62,000 bases of DNA from Cryptomeria japonica (taxonomy: Eukaryota; Streptophyta; Pinopsida; Cupressales; Cupressaceae), in NCBI RefSeq assembly GCF_030272615.1, contig NC_081410.1, forward strand, positions 186,545,619 to 186,607,618, read 5' to 3'. A program made the translations under genes and the position numbers. Below the pieces are notes generated by a model. The model was not told where the DNA came from. It did no database searches and saw only the letters and a program-made list of their open reading frames with translations. Shown here one piece after another: positions 8,963-20,836 of this stretch. The first letter of the stretch is position 1. The number at the start of each line of letters is the position of its first letter.

Positions 8963-11950
8963 CACGTCCCTATTTTCTAATCAAAATTTAGAGTTTTTGT
9001 GATTTTTACCTCGCAGGTCTCAGTTCGACACATGCGTTTGCAAATCAACGTATCCACCTAGCTGCTTCAATGTCTCTGCTGGCAATTAATGTGCGCGCTT
9101 TAAAAAATTGAATTTTTGACTGCCTTTTTTGTAGGACTGCACTTCAACATTTTCGTCTTGATTCAACGCCCACGCTAGTGTCATTTGACACTTGATTTTA
9201 GAATTTAGATTTTATATTTTTTTCTTTTCTTAAAGCTTAAAAAAGAACAAAATAGCACAAAAAGGTTAAAAAGAACAAAAAAATTACTTGTTTATTTTTT
9301 GAGCAAATTAGTTAGATTTTCAGGTTTTTTGGTGGATCAACACCTACGCAGACTACGATGTCTGTACATTGCTTCAACATCTGCATTGTGGCAGAAAAGC
9401 CCACTTAGATTTCAAATTTCAAATATCAAGCAACTGTCAACATTTAATTTTTCCTCCTTTGATGTATGTGCAGACGCTTAACGTCTACGCTTAGGATCAA
9501 CATCTGTGCAATGTTAGTTTTAAATTCAAATTTTCAAATTTCAAATTTTGTCAATTTTCCCCGCTTTCTCTCTGATAGCTTTCGCGTAGACTCTTTCAAC
9601 ATCTACGCAAATATTTCACTGTTTGCACAGGCATTTTGGCATCTGCAAATGTGGTTTAGCGCCTGCACTATTACCATAATATTTTTTGTGTTACTAATCC
9701 AAATTTTTAGTTTTTGCAGGTTTCTTGTTTGTCCAAGGCTTTAATATAAGACTACTAACAATTTTTGTGACAACCTCGCTTGTCAAAGTCAAATTTTATC
9801 ACTAGTATAGTTTGCTTTTTTGCATTTTAGTGTAGAAAACATATAGACGTGGGACTAAAATTTACAAGTGTCTTTCGTGTCTTGTGCGCTTGCACGCATG
9901 TTCGGGTGGACCCACTATTGTGATAGAGTATCCTCTTCCCTCGCCTCCATAGATCTTGGGTGTAAGAGAAAGAGTAATCAACAACACCCACCTTATATTT
10001 TTATAGAGAGGGGTATTCTTGATTGGGGATTTCATCACCCCACAAGAATACTTCGAATTGGAACACATCGGGGATATCAACTCTCCCGACACGATCTCGA
10101 GCGGGTTTTTTCGAGTCGCTATATAAATAAGTCGGTCATGCAGCTGAGTTGTTGAGTGAATTCAAAGTATGTGGGGCCCTCCCTACATCAATGAGATCAG
10201 TTAGAGCCTTAAGTGTCTTGCTTCGAGAATCCATCGTTGGATTGGTGATCCCTTAGAAACTACACTAGACACTAGTTTTAGTAGCCAAAATCCTACATTT
10301 GATAGTGCATGGGATGCAGATCGTACCCCGAAGTTACCTCTCATGTACCCACTCAGGATTCAGGATGAGATAAGAATTCTTCATATCATAGATGCTCAGA
10401 TCTTTGGGGTAAGAGAATCTGGTATGCTCAAGAAGTGAGTGCATTGTAAGGGGGGGCCAGTGCTACCAGAGTCTCTATGTACCCACTTGAGTGAGGTATC
10501 ACTTGTGCGAGAGGCCTATCAAGTGGTTTCCACTTTCCAACCTTAGGTCGTATGTATGCAGATCGTACCCCGAAGTTACCTCTCATGTACCCACTCAGGA
10601 TTCAGGATGAGATAAGAATTCTTCATATCATAGATGCTCAGATCTTTGGGGTAAGAGAATCTGGTATGCTCGAGAAGTGAGTGCACTGTAAGGGGGGGCC
10701 AGTGCTACCAGAGTCTCTATGTACCCACTTGAGTGAGGTATCACTTGTGCGAGAGGCCTATCAAGTGGTTTCCACTTTCCAACCTTAGGTCGTATGTTTT
10801 AAAAGAGTGTCTTCATTTGTGAAAAACCTTTAAAATCTATTTGGGATAATCTAGGCCCCCATCACTTTCATGCTCAATCTTTGAAGTGTTGCACTTGGCC
10901 AATGTGTATACTTTGCTTGATGTATTCTTGCCAAGAGTAGTTGACAATCACCAACCTTCAAAACATTTCCCAAACATCTTTTCAAACACTTGACAACCAT
11001 TTCCAAATTCACTAACTTCTCGTCATGCGTCATATCACCACCCTCAAGCATCCCCAAAAGTCCCGTGTTGTCAAGTCAAGATGAAGAAGCCTATTAAAAA
11101 ATAACTCCTCAAGCGCCAAAAGTTCTTATATATCAACCATAAACTCTTGCTTAAGAATAGAACCTTCTTGCACAGGTTTCACAATTATCTCCATGGCTAT
11201 GGAAATGAGTTTGATAAGGAGTCATTAAGAGCTCGAGCTTTCCAACAAAGAGATGCCTTATCCCAAAGTACTAACCTTAGCGATCCCATCAATTTGTCCT
11301 ACCTTTTTGAGAACTCCATCACCTATTGAGTCGTCCTAGGGCAACCTTTCCCTTTCACCACACTTCTTTTCCATAATCAATCTCCTTTGCTCACACATTC
11401 ATCATCCAATCATCTTCTAAGTACTTAGCGTAATCAAATCCAATCAATATCTATCCTTAATCAAACAATCATTTCCAATCCCAATCAAACAATTAATCAA
11501 ATCAACCTCATCCAAAGATTCACATCTTTGTAAATTTTTTTATTTAGACCTTATCCTAAATCAATCATCATTTGGCTTTTGTGCTTCGGGAAGAATCTAC
11601 ACCAAGTACCCTTGCTTAATCATTTAGGCTGATCAAAACCCTAATCCTTTTACCTTATTTTGCTTGGGAACACAAGTCCGACCCACGTAAGAGAAGGCCT
11701 AATCAATTGATCCTAATCTCGAGGTCTAAATTTTTCTTAACCTTGTTGTCACCTCATTTGTGGTTCACATCAATTCCACATCTTCTAAGGTGTCATTTTA
11801 ATCCAACAAGTCTTGTCCTAATCAAAGGAATCCATCCAATTCAATTTCAATCCGAATAAAATCAACATCAAAATTTTCTAAAAAGTCCAAATTATCACCT
11901 CTTCTCGTCTAAATATCACATAAATCCTCACTTCCTAAGGTCACCCAAGT
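8963..11950 (+). other. Long 5' leader of Gypsy2
   Basis: About 3 kb without a supported gene. From 9,040 to 9,660 variants of a CAACATCTACGC-like motif recur in T-rich sequence. At 10,115-10,126 GCTATATAAATA resembles a TATA box. A 242-bp tandem duplication lies at 10,314-10,797. The final part (11,060-11,950) is CA- and TC-rich and leads into the gag ATG. Long leaders are usual in Tat elements. Confidence 0.65.
10314..10797 (+). repeat. 242-bp tandem duplication in Gypsy2 leader
   Basis: Two head-to-tail copies (10,314-10,555 and 10,556-10,797), each starting ATGCAGATCGTACCCC and ending TTAGGTCGTATGT. Only a few transitions separate them (for example CTCAAGAAG versus CTCGAGAAG), so the duplication is much younger than the decay of the coding region. 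Confidence 0.9.
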
Positions 11951-13700
11951 ATGGTCTTAACTCGATCGCGAAAGAAAAATATGGCTTCCCAAGGCAATAA
12001 TGATAATGTGCCTGAGTATAGAAACCCCTTCATTGAACATCCTCAACCTGAAGAGGAGCAACTTGTTGACTAACCTAACCTCTCTCCATGTGTCCAAACA
12101 TTCATATATGACCCCTATAACCAAGATATGATGGAGAGATTCATCAAACATGATTCTAATAGGCTTGTGGCCAAACTCATTACCCAAGGGGCACGCTTGT
12201 CCCCCGACTTTGATAGATTCATCCTTGACAGGTCATTGCAGGGTGACCTTGTGAACAATTCCATCCCTGATCCTATTCTCCATCCTCAACCCGCAACGTT
12301 TGCACCCACAATATTTGTACCTACAACTTGTATTCCTACGACCACATTTCCTCAAATTTTTGTTCCTCCTCACATTCCCAATCCACTAGGTTCATCCGTC
12401 TCTCTCCACAAAATGGCTAATTACATCAACATGAGCTTACCTTCCATTACCACAATTTAAGGATCTGACACGCCCAACATTTCTCAACCTCCTTGTTCTT
12501 CATATAAATACATTGGTGGTGGTGGCAACCCCTCCTCATCTCATCAAATCCCTCCATACAACAAAAATTATTATGTCCATAATCAACAATCGGATCTCAT
12601 GAAGGAGATTCAAGACATGAAGGACCTCATAAAAAACCTCAAGGAAGGGACAAACAAGAGACCTTATTATTTTGAGGAAATACGTCCATGTCCTTATGAC
12701 CCTTCCATTTTCATTTCTCCATATCCACCTAGTTTCGAGATACCTAAATTCAAAAAATACAAAGGCGAGGGTCATCCTAGACATCACATTCATGAATTCT
12801 ATATCATATGCCAAGAGGTTTCCTACAACGACATATATCTTAGAAGGCTTTTCCCAAAAAGTCTTATGGAAGAGGCCCTCGCATGGTTCCCCGCTTTGTC
12901 CAAGGGCTCCATTAGATCATTCCCTGACTTGGTAAAAAAAATTATGGATCATTACACCTACAACATTGAGAATGATGCTTCTATGATAGACCTGTGCAAC
13001 ACAAAGCAAAGGGTTGGAGAAACCTTCGTCAATTTTCTTCAAAGATGGTGGCATATCGTCAAAAGATTCCCTTGTAAAATACTAGAGCCAAATCAGGTTG
13101 AATTATTTCAACGTAAATTGGTACCAGAATTGTCCAAACCATTGACTTGTCAATGCTTTACCTCCTTCAAGGAAATTTCCAAGAAGAGTATAGCTTTAAA
13201 GCGTGTGCTCTTAGAGGATGGAACTATAAAACCTTATCAAAAGTCAAATCGAAATTCCTCCTCTTATAATGACAAGCCCAAATTCTTGTCTAAGAATAAA
13301 AATATTATTAATGATGGAGTCACTGATACTAAGCGTGTCCAAACTGTGTCCGCACCATCCAAGCCCGCCACCACCAATAATTTCTTCAACAATCGATCTA
13401 ATGCTCATAACCAATCTGACACTCTATCAAAACCTCGCAACACCACTTCTGTCCAAGGTCGCCCTCCCTGACCCAACAACCAACATGAGTACACCTCACT
13501 AGGTGAGCCCATTGAGGTTATTTTTCAAAAGCTTGTCAAGTCCAGCGTCGTTGTCTTCTTGACGACACACCCTTTTGATCCTAATCAACCTAAGACCCGA
13601 TGGTACAATGAGAATGAATATTGTGACTATGATCGCATCAATGGTCATGACACACGTAAGTGCATTAAACTCAAGAACTATATTTAGGACCTTATGATAA
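11951..13700 (+). pseudogene. Gypsy2 gag polyprotein
   Basis: One frame runs from the ATG at 11,951 with in-frame TAA codons at about 12,071 and 12,458 and a TGA at 13,469. The central part (about 12,660-13,230) is a retrotransposon gag domain: P-P-S-F-E-I-P-K-F-K-K-Y-K-G, then A-L-A-W-F, R-V-G-E-T-F-V-N-F-L-Q-R-W, and E-L-F-Q-R-K-L-V-P. A basic, Ser/Asn-rich tail follows. Near 13,620-13,670 comes a Tat-type zinc knuckle (Y-C-D-Y-D-R-I-N-G-H-D-T-R-K-C). The stops look like CAA and CGA codons after C-to-T change. Gag would form the particle; the residual frame is long for so old a copy. Confidence 0.85.
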
Positions 13701-14737
13701 GCTTAAAATGTACCAGGACCCATTCCCCAAACATGGCAAGGACAAGGCCTCATCATCTAACAATGTCAATTATGACTACACTAATTACGTCTCTAGCTTT
13801 GATTCACTAGTAGGTCACATAGAACCCATCAATACCCATGTGAATACCATCACAATTTGAGGTGCTGACCCTCCTCCTAGACCCAGAGTCACCATTCAAG
13901 GTTCCTTGCAATCATCCGCACAAACCGCCCAAGCCAAGATAGTCATCCAAGGAGATGCACCATCAAATGATTGCAATGTGACCACCCATAGAGGGAGAGT
14001 AACCGTCCAAGGAGCCCCTCCTCCTCCACAACACCCTATGTCATCCACCCACCGGTATGATCTCCTTGATCACCTTGGGAAAATGCCTGCATAGATCTCC
14101 ATACTAGAGCTCCTCAAAACATCCCCCATCCATAAAGAGATCCTTGAGTAGGCTCTTCTAGAGTCCTGCATCCTTGATAACATCAACGCCGCCCAATTTC
14201 AAGGTCTCATAGGAAACCTCATTGCCCAACACCATCTCATTTTTACATCTAAGGACACACTTGTTGATGACCCATCTCACACCAAACCCCTCCACATTGA
14301 AGCCCTTGTACATAAACATAAAGTCAAGTGAGTCCTTATAGACAGTGGATTTGGTTTGAATCTATGTACATATAAGTTAATCAAACAACTAGGAATCTCC
14401 GAGGACTTGGTTGATCCATTTAGGAAGATCATTATAAAAGCATATGGTGATGTAGAGAGAGTCTTTAAAGGCACCATCACATTGCCTCTTCAAGTGGGCT
14501 TGGCTATTGTGGAAATAACTTGCTAGGTTTTGGACCTTGAACTTTCCTATAACATCCTCCTTGGATGACAATAGATCCATTACATTGAAGTTGTCCCCTC
14601 CACCTACCATCAATGCCTTAAATTCCCATTCAATGGTAGAGAAATTACCATCTGTGTAGACCCGAAACCCTTTGAGTGTTGTAAACTGCCTGAAGAAAGC
14701 ACTCTTACCGTTTCCCATTCAATAGGCCTACTCCTCT
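13701..14737 (+). pseudogene. Gypsy2 protease region, left of Copia B insertion
   Basis: A proline-rich spacer (13,860-14,100) leads to a retropepsin domain at about 14,280-14,640. The active site reads D-S-G-F-G-L-N-L near 14,342, followed by L-G-I-S-E-D and the Tat protease end Y-N-I-L-L-G then V-V-P-S-T-Y-H-Q-C-L-K-F-P. TAG and TGA codons interrupt it. The frame continues across the Copia B insertion: S-I-G-L-L-L before 14,738 joins P-P-S-D-L-S after 19,671. The protease would process Gag-Pol. Confidence 0.8.
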
Positions 14738-15156
14738 TGTTAGGGTTTCAAGTAGATCCGAAGCAAATATGAACTAACAATTATATGCAGATTTAAATAC
14801 AAAAGATAAAGAAATAAAAACAGGACACAGATAACACAGAGATTTAACGTGGTTCACCCAGAATGGGTTACGTCCACCATACACAGCCGTCCAATCTTTC
14901 TTATTATCCAACAAAAATAGTACATCAACCTTCCAATGCCTTAAGCATCCCAACCACTTATAACATGCATTTTTAGGGCAACAAAGAAAGTCAGCCTTTT
15001 TAGGGTTTTATTACAATGTCGGTTTTCATCAACGAAAAATGGCAAAAAAAATTTTCTCGGGGGCTGCCGCCCCCGAACCCCTGCCCGGCCCTAGACCTCG
15101 GTGAGGATACGTGTTGAGTGTATAGTACTTTGTTGATCAGTCGCCACATTTTAACA
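14738..15156 (-). repeat. 3' LTR of Copia B
   Basis: 419 bp; on the plus strand it runs TGTTAGGGTTTC to CACATTTTAACA. It is homologous to 19,236-19,666 and about 12 bp shorter, mainly by loss of a GC-rich duplication near 15,090 (one CCCGGCC block where the other copy has two). Confidence 0.93.
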
Positions 15157-15171
15157 ATCTCCCACTTGGAG
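15157..15171 (-). other. Polypurine tract of Copia B
   Basis: On the minus strand CTCCAAGTGGGAGAT abuts the 3' LTR. The tract and the six LTR-end bases are repeated 39 bp further in (15,192-15,210). Confidence 0.75.
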
Positions 15172-15291
15172 ACTAATCAGACTCCACACTGAACAATCTC
15201 CCACTTGGAGACTGATACTGCACGACACCACTGTACATGCAACATCCGCTGGATTAAACGCTAGGACTTGACTGGTAAAATTCCACAATTA

Positions 15292-16960
15292 TCAATCAAG
15301 AAGACCAACAGAAACTGATGAAGAAATCAACTTCTCCTGTGGAACTGCCTTTGTGAACATATCGACAGGATTCTCGCTTGTGTGAATCTTGTCAAGCCGT
15401 AACTGACCCTCCTCCAAAATAGTCCGGATGAAGTGGTACCTGAGCTGAATGTGCTTTGTCCTTGAATGAAAAACAGAGTTCTTTGTAAGATGAATGGCAC
15501 TTTGGCTATTAGTATACAATGGGATATGTGTCTGACCCAATTCCTTCAGAAAACATTGCAACCAAATCATCACCTTGCTGGCTTCTATAGCAACAACATA
15601 CTTAGCTTCATTGGTTGAAAGTGCAACAACCTTTTGCAGCCTAGAAATCTAACTGACTGCAGTTCCCCCTATAGTAAAAACATACTCTGTAGTACTCCGT
15701 GAATCAATATCACCCGCCAGATCAGAGTCAACAAATCCACTCAGAGCAGCATTAGATCCTTTGAAACATAAAGCCTTCGTAGTAGTTCCTTTCAAATACC
15801 GAAGAATCCATTTCACAGCATTCCAATGTTCCATACCCGGATTACTCATAAACCTACTCACAACTCCCACTGCATGTGCAATATCTGGCCTTGTGCATAC
15901 CATTGCATACATCAAACTGCCAACAACTAATGAATATGGGATGTTAGACATTTTATTAACCTCTTCCTGTGCCTTTGGGCACATCTCCTTAGTCAATTTG
16001 AAATGACTAGTCAAAGGTGTACTAACTGCTTTTGCATCCTGCATGTTAAATCTTTTCAACACCTTCTTTATATACTCACTTTGGGACAAATTCAAGGTTC
16101 TTTTTTTCCTGTCTCGTGTAATCCTCATACTGAGAATTTGCTTAGCTGCACCCAAATCCTTCATAGCAAATGACCTGGCTAATTTCTGTTTAAGATCATT
16201 TATATGTTGCATGTTAGACCCAACAACAAGCATGTCATCAACATAAAGCAACAGAATAATATAACTGTCATTATCAAATCTCTTAAAATATACACAATGA
16301 TCAGAATGACATCTATGATAACCGTGTTCAGCCATGAAACTATCAAATTTTAAATACCATTGTCAGGGTGCTTGCTTTAGGCCATACAAAATTTTCTTCA
16401 ACCTGCACACCAAGTTCTCCTTACCTTTGACCTCATATCCCTGTGGTTGCAACATGTAAATTTCCTCCTCCAAATCTCCATGGAGAAAAGCTATTTTGAC
16501 TTCTAATTGTTCAAGATGTAAATCATCTGCAGCCACAAGACTAAGTACAGTTCTAATTGAAGTCATTTTTACAACTGGAAAAAATATTTCATCATAATCT
16601 ATATCCTTTTTCTGTGTAAAACCTTTTACCACAAGTCTGGCCTTATATCTTTTCTGACCTCCTTCCTCCTCCTTCAGTCGATAAATCCATTTGTTAGGCA
16701 AGACTCTTTTTTTTTGCAAGTAAAGGGACTAAGTCCCAAGTCTTATTTTTCATCAAGGAGTCCATCTCCTCTTTCATGCCTAGCTCCCACTGTTGTTTGG
16801 CATCTACTTGCATTGCTTCTTCATATTCTTCTGGTTCACTAGAATCTGTTAATAAAATAGAATACAAAGAAGGAGAAAATATTTCAGGGGGTCTACTTGT
16901 CCTCGTAGAATGTCTAACACTTGCAGGAGTTTGTGAGACAATCTGTTGTTGTTGAGCATC
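15292..16960 (-). pseudogene. Copia B reverse transcriptase and RNase H
   Basis: RT occupies about 15,900-16,760. It starts at N-K-W-I-Y-R-L-K, passes F-L-H-G-D-L-E-E-E-I-Y and L-K-K-I-L-Y-G-L-K-Q-A-P, and has the catalytic Y-V-D-D at 16,234-16,245. RNase H follows (about 15,300-15,740), ending R-Y-H-F-I-R...N-P-V-D-M-F-T-K-A-V-P. Lesions visible: a frame change in a nine-A run just upstream of N-K-W (about 16,710), a TGA after K-Q-A-P (from CGA), and a TAG near 15,650 (from TGG). Apart from these the protein is well preserved. The enzyme would copy element RNA into cDNA. Confidence 0.93.
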
Positions 16961-18485
16961 AGGTGCCTATGGCATTTCATTTTCAGGAATCTCATCCAAC
17001 ATCACATATTCTTGTTTGTCCTGTTCATGCTTCTTTTCCTGCATCTGTTCTTTATACATAACCTTCTCATTGAATATAACATCTCTACTTCTAATTATTT
17101 TCTTATTTTCAAAATCCCATAACCGATAGCCATATTCATCTATCCCATATCCAATGAAGGTACATTTTTGAGATTTAGCATCAAGCTTGGTTCTGTTTTC
17201 TTTATCAACATGGACAAAAGCTTCGCAACCAAAAGTTTTTAGAAAAGAATAATTTACCTTTTTACCAGTCCATGCCTCCTCTGGAATACCACCATCCAAA
17301 GGGGTTGAAGGTCCTCTATTTATCAAATAGATAGCAGTATGTACAACATCTGCCCAAAAATGTAAGGGCAATCTAGCATGCAATCTCATGCTCCTCGCGC
17401 GTTCCATGATAGTCCTATTCATTCTCTCTGACACACCATTTTCTTGTGGAGTTCCTGGAACTGTCTTCTGCTTTCGAATCCCATTTAAGGAATAGTAATC
17501 TTCAAATGCTTTGCTGCAATACTCACCTCCATTATCCGATCTGAGACACTTCAACTTTTTTCCTGTCTCATTCTCAACCAAAGCTTTCCATTTCTTAAAA
17601 GTTTCAAAAACATCTGATTTTTGTTTTAGGAAATATAACATAATAACAAGAGCCACCAAGAGATGATACCTGAGCTGGTCCCCATACATCTAAATGTACA
17701 AGCTCTAACTTTTCACTCTTCTTCTCTTTCCCAACCTTGAGAAATCTAACTCTTTTCTGTTTACCATAAACACAGTTTTCACAGAACTCTAAATCAATCT
17801 TCTTTAGTCCTGGCAATAGATTTTTGGAGTGAAGGATTTTCATCCCTTTCTCACTCATGTGCCCAAGCCTATGGTGCCACATTATCGAATATGTTCTTGC
17901 AACATTTATTGTTGTTGTCCCTGCAGTAACTTTATCTGTAGCAGCTAAGGTAGAGTAAGTGTTACCAGTACACAGATATAATGTGCCTACCTTCGTACCT
18001 TTAGCTACTACTAATGATCCTTTAGTGACCTTCCACATACTATCTGAGAAGGTAACTATGCAACCTTCACTACCTAGTTGCCTTGCAGAAATTAAATTTC
18101 TTCTTAAATTAGGAACATGTCTTACCTCCTGCAGAAACCAGTCATTATCATTCTGCAACTTGATCTTTATCTTTCCTTTTCCAACAATTTGACAGGGCTC
18201 ATCATCACCCAAATATACCTGTCCAAAATCACCTTGAACATAATCTAGAAAATATTTTCTATGGGGTGTAGCATGAAATGAAGCCCCAGAATCTATTACC
18301 TAGGAATCATTAACATTATCCAAACATAAGATCAAAGCATCTTGTAAAGTATTACTTGCAATATTAGCTTCCTTACTATCATTTTCATTTTTGTCTCCTT
18401 CTTTGTGTTTTCGAGACCAACAGTCTTTCTTTAGATGACCAGGCTTTCCGCAGTACCAGCAATCTTTCTTTCCTCTAGATTGAGA
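16961..18485 (-). pseudogene. Copia B zinc knuckle, protease and integrase
   Basis: Reading the minus strand: a CCHC knuckle (C-W-Y-C-G-K-P-G-H-L-K-K-D-C, about 18,425-18,470), a protease active site V-I-D-S-G-A-S (about 18,275-18,300) preceded by a TAG that replaces the usual Trp, then integrase. Integrase has M-W-H-H-R-L-G-H and C-E-N-C (about 17,770-17,885), D-V-W-G-P as first catalytic Asp (about 17,675), S-D-N-G-G-E-Y as second (about 17,530) and E-N-G-V-S-E-R as third (about 17,440). Between the first and second, about a dozen codons are missing with a frame change near 17,635, so the core is broken. Confidence 0.92.
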
Positions 18486-18488
18486 GCG

Positions 18489-19184
18489 TCATTTCTTTGA
18501 CTTCCCTCGTGACTTCTCATTCCCAAGGTCTTTTCCTCTTTCCTTTGATCTTCCTCTGTTCTCCACATTCAAAACACTACCCAATGATGTTGAAGTCTCA
18601 CCTGTGCTTTTCCTTCGCATTTCCTCGCTTAGGATAACACCAACAATATCATCAAATACCAAAGTATTTTTACCAGAGACAGAGTTACTTACAGCCATAA
18701 CCAAGCTATTCCAGCTTTCTGGCAAAGAACATAAAATCAAGAGAGCCCTAACCTCTTCTGCAAAGGTAATTTTTATCGAAGACAATTGACTGGTAATTGT
18801 ATTAAATTCATTTAAGTGCTCCGCTACAGATCCTCCCTCACTCATTTTTAAATTAAACAAACGCTTCATAAGAAATACCTTATTCGAAGCTGAGGGTTTC
18901 TCATACAACTTAGCCAATGTTGCCATCAAAACTACAGTTGTTTTTGCTTCTGTTATATTGAATGCTACAAATGATGCAAGGCACAATCGAATGGATCCCA
19001 ATGCCTTTCTATCTAAAATGTCCCACTCTTCATCTGATATTGTGGTCGGTTTCTTTGCCTTTCTTTCCAATGGCCGCCACAAATCCTTTTGATATAGGTA
19101 ATCCTCCATCTGCATTTTCCATAACTGATAATTCTGGCCATTAAACTTTTCAACCTTGAATTTGGAATCCTCCATTGCTCCCAC
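18489..19184 (-). pseudogene. Copia B gag
   Basis: A 231-codon open frame from the ATG at 19,184, about 40 bp after the primer site. It begins M-G-A-M-E-D-S-K-F-K-V-E-K-F-N-G-Q-N and has the copia gag core (Y-Q-L-W-K-M-Q-M, L-W-D-like L-Y-E-K-P, L-F-N-L-K-M-S-E-G-G-S-V, L-P-E-S-W). It ends in a basic Arg/Lys/Ser/Gly stretch at a TGA that replaces a CGA codon; the original frame continues into the zinc knuckle. Gag-Pol would have been one ORF. This is the longest undamaged coding piece of the element. Confidence 0.9.
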
Positions 19185-19222
19185 TCAAATCTGAAAGTCC
19201 TGCCAATTTATAGAAAACCTCA

Positions 19223-19235
19223 CTCTGATACCAAT
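19223..19235 (-). other. Primer binding site (tRNA-iMet type), Copia B
   Basis: On the minus strand ATTGGTATCAGAGTG follows the 5' LTR. TGGTATCAGAG is the usual initiator Met tRNA complement; the final bases differ from the common form. Confidence 0.85.
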
Positions 19236-19666
19236 CGTTAGGGTTTCAAGCAGATCCAAAGCAAATATGAACTAACAATTATATGCAGATTTAATTACAA
19301 AAGATAAAGAAATAAAAACAGGACACAGATAACACAGAGATTTAACGTGGTTCACCCAGAATGGGTAACGTCCACCATACACAGCCGTCCAATCTTTCTT
19401 ATTATCCAGCAAATATAGTACATCAACCTTCCAATGCCTTAAGCATCCTAGCCGCTTATAACATGCGTTTTTAGGGCAACAAACAAAGTAAGCCTTTTTA
19501 GGGTTTTATTACAATGTCAGTTTTCATCAATGAAAAATGGCAAAAAAAAATTTCTCGGGGGCTGTCGCCCCTGAACCTCTGCCCGGGGCCCAGCCCGGCC
19601 CCGGACCTCGGCGAGGATACGTGCTGAGTGTATAGTACTTTGCTAATCAGTCGCCACATTTCAACA
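19236..19666 (-). repeat. 5' LTR of Copia B
   Basis: 431 bp. Its internal end reads CGTTAGGG on the plus strand where the other LTR has TGTTAGGG, one transition in the conserved terminal dinucleotide. It is otherwise closely similar to the 3' LTR. Confidence 0.93.
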
Positions 19667-20836
19667 CCTCTTCCCCCATCTGACCTATCTAATGTTGCAT
19701 CCACCTCATCCGAACTGGAGAACAAGGTCAAAATCATTGATAATGGTTGTGGAGAGTATACCCTGCAAAATGATCTCTATGTTGGTCAACTCTCACTCTC
19801 TCCTAAGTCATAAGGAAAAACAAAGGAAATCAAGAAACAAGATAAACCCAGTATCAAATGCAAAGAAACTACCTTCCAATAGTGGGGACCACTTGATGAG
19901 GAGAGTTTATAAATAAATGTCACTTCTTGGTTATACCGAGAAGAGAATGAAGAACCAACAAACATCCCAAAGTAGATGTATCTGAAAGCATCTGCCATGG
20001 TAGATAAGATGGGCTACAAAGGACATAGTCTTGGACCAAAAGAGAAAGGAAAAAAGGCACCCATCTCTCCAATCTCTTATAAGTAAAATAGAGGTCTGGG
20101 TTTCTATCCAAAACCTAAGATCACTATCGCTGGTGTCTAGCAAGACCCTCCTACTGAAGTCAAAGATTTTGATGAAGAGGAGTTCTGTGAAATGCCTTTT
20201 GAATACCTCGATGACATATTCCATGACACCCATGTAAACACCATCACCCCTTCCAATTCACATGAGCTTAAACTTGTCCACCCTAAACTCATTGACAAGG
20301 ACCAACAAGGAACACCTACTTTAGATATCTTTGTTGATGATGATGCTCTTAGAGCATTAGTTAACATGCAAAACCTTGAAGACTGCACATCTGTCAATGT
20401 AATTCAACTTCATCTAGAAGCTTACTTTGGTAGTCAGGTCAACTCCCTCAGTCACAAAACTGAAAACAAAAAGAAAAATCAGAAGTCCCCTAGTGAAAAC
20501 CTTTCCGAGGCACCTTCGAACGTGGAAAAAGTTAAAATAAAGGACACATCTTCAAGTGAAAACCTAGATCATGTGCTTGAAGATGATGGATTTGACCTCC
20601 CTACCATGGTTCCCCTGCAACAAGAAAATTCCCCTCTACTCATTAAGGAAACTGATACAATCAATATGGGCAAAAAAGAAACACCAAAGAATGTACTCAT
20701 CGCCAAGTCACTCACTGATCAAGAGAAGCAGAATTTTGTAAGCTTCCTAAAAGAAACACAAATCAATTTTGCCTGGTCATATGCTAACATGCCAGGCCTT
20801 GATCCTAACTTGGTGGTACATAATCTTTCAGTTTGA
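19667..20836 (+). pseudogene. Gypsy2 protease-RT linker with G-patch-like motif
   Basis: Continues the frame broken by Copia B. At about 19,985-20,065 a G-patch-like motif can be read: A-M-V-D-K-M-G-Y-K-G-H-S-L-G-P-K-E-K-G-K-K-A. It has the spacing of the M-G-[YW]-x-G-x-x-L-G core but a Pro/Lys substitution at the usual third glycine site. An acidic, low-complexity segment follows in a long uninterrupted frame (20,192-20,836), ending with the start of RT (F-A-W-S-Y-A-N-M-P-G-L-D). G-patch segments are known in some plant Ty3/gypsy polyproteins and in betaretroviral proteases. Two TAG codons lie upstream of 20,192. Confidence 0.7.

Larger units (their letters stand above)
14738..19666 (-). mobile_element. 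Copia B: Tork/Tnt1-like Ty1/copia retrotransposon
   Basis: Nearly complete element on the minus strand with LTRs at 19,236-19,666 (5') and 14,738-15,156 (3'), a primer binding site, gag, protease, integrase, RT, RNase H and polypurine tract. It is flanked by a perfect 5-bp duplication, cctct (14,733-14,737 and 19,667-19,671). RT wording (Y-V-D-D-M-L-V-V-G, Y-A-M-V-C-T-R-P-D-I-A-H) and the single Gag-Pol order match the Tork/Tnt1 lineage. Stops, one A-run frameshift and an integrase deletion make it non-autonomous. It sits in the protease-RT linker of Gypsy2 and is therefore younger than it. Confidence 0.95.
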
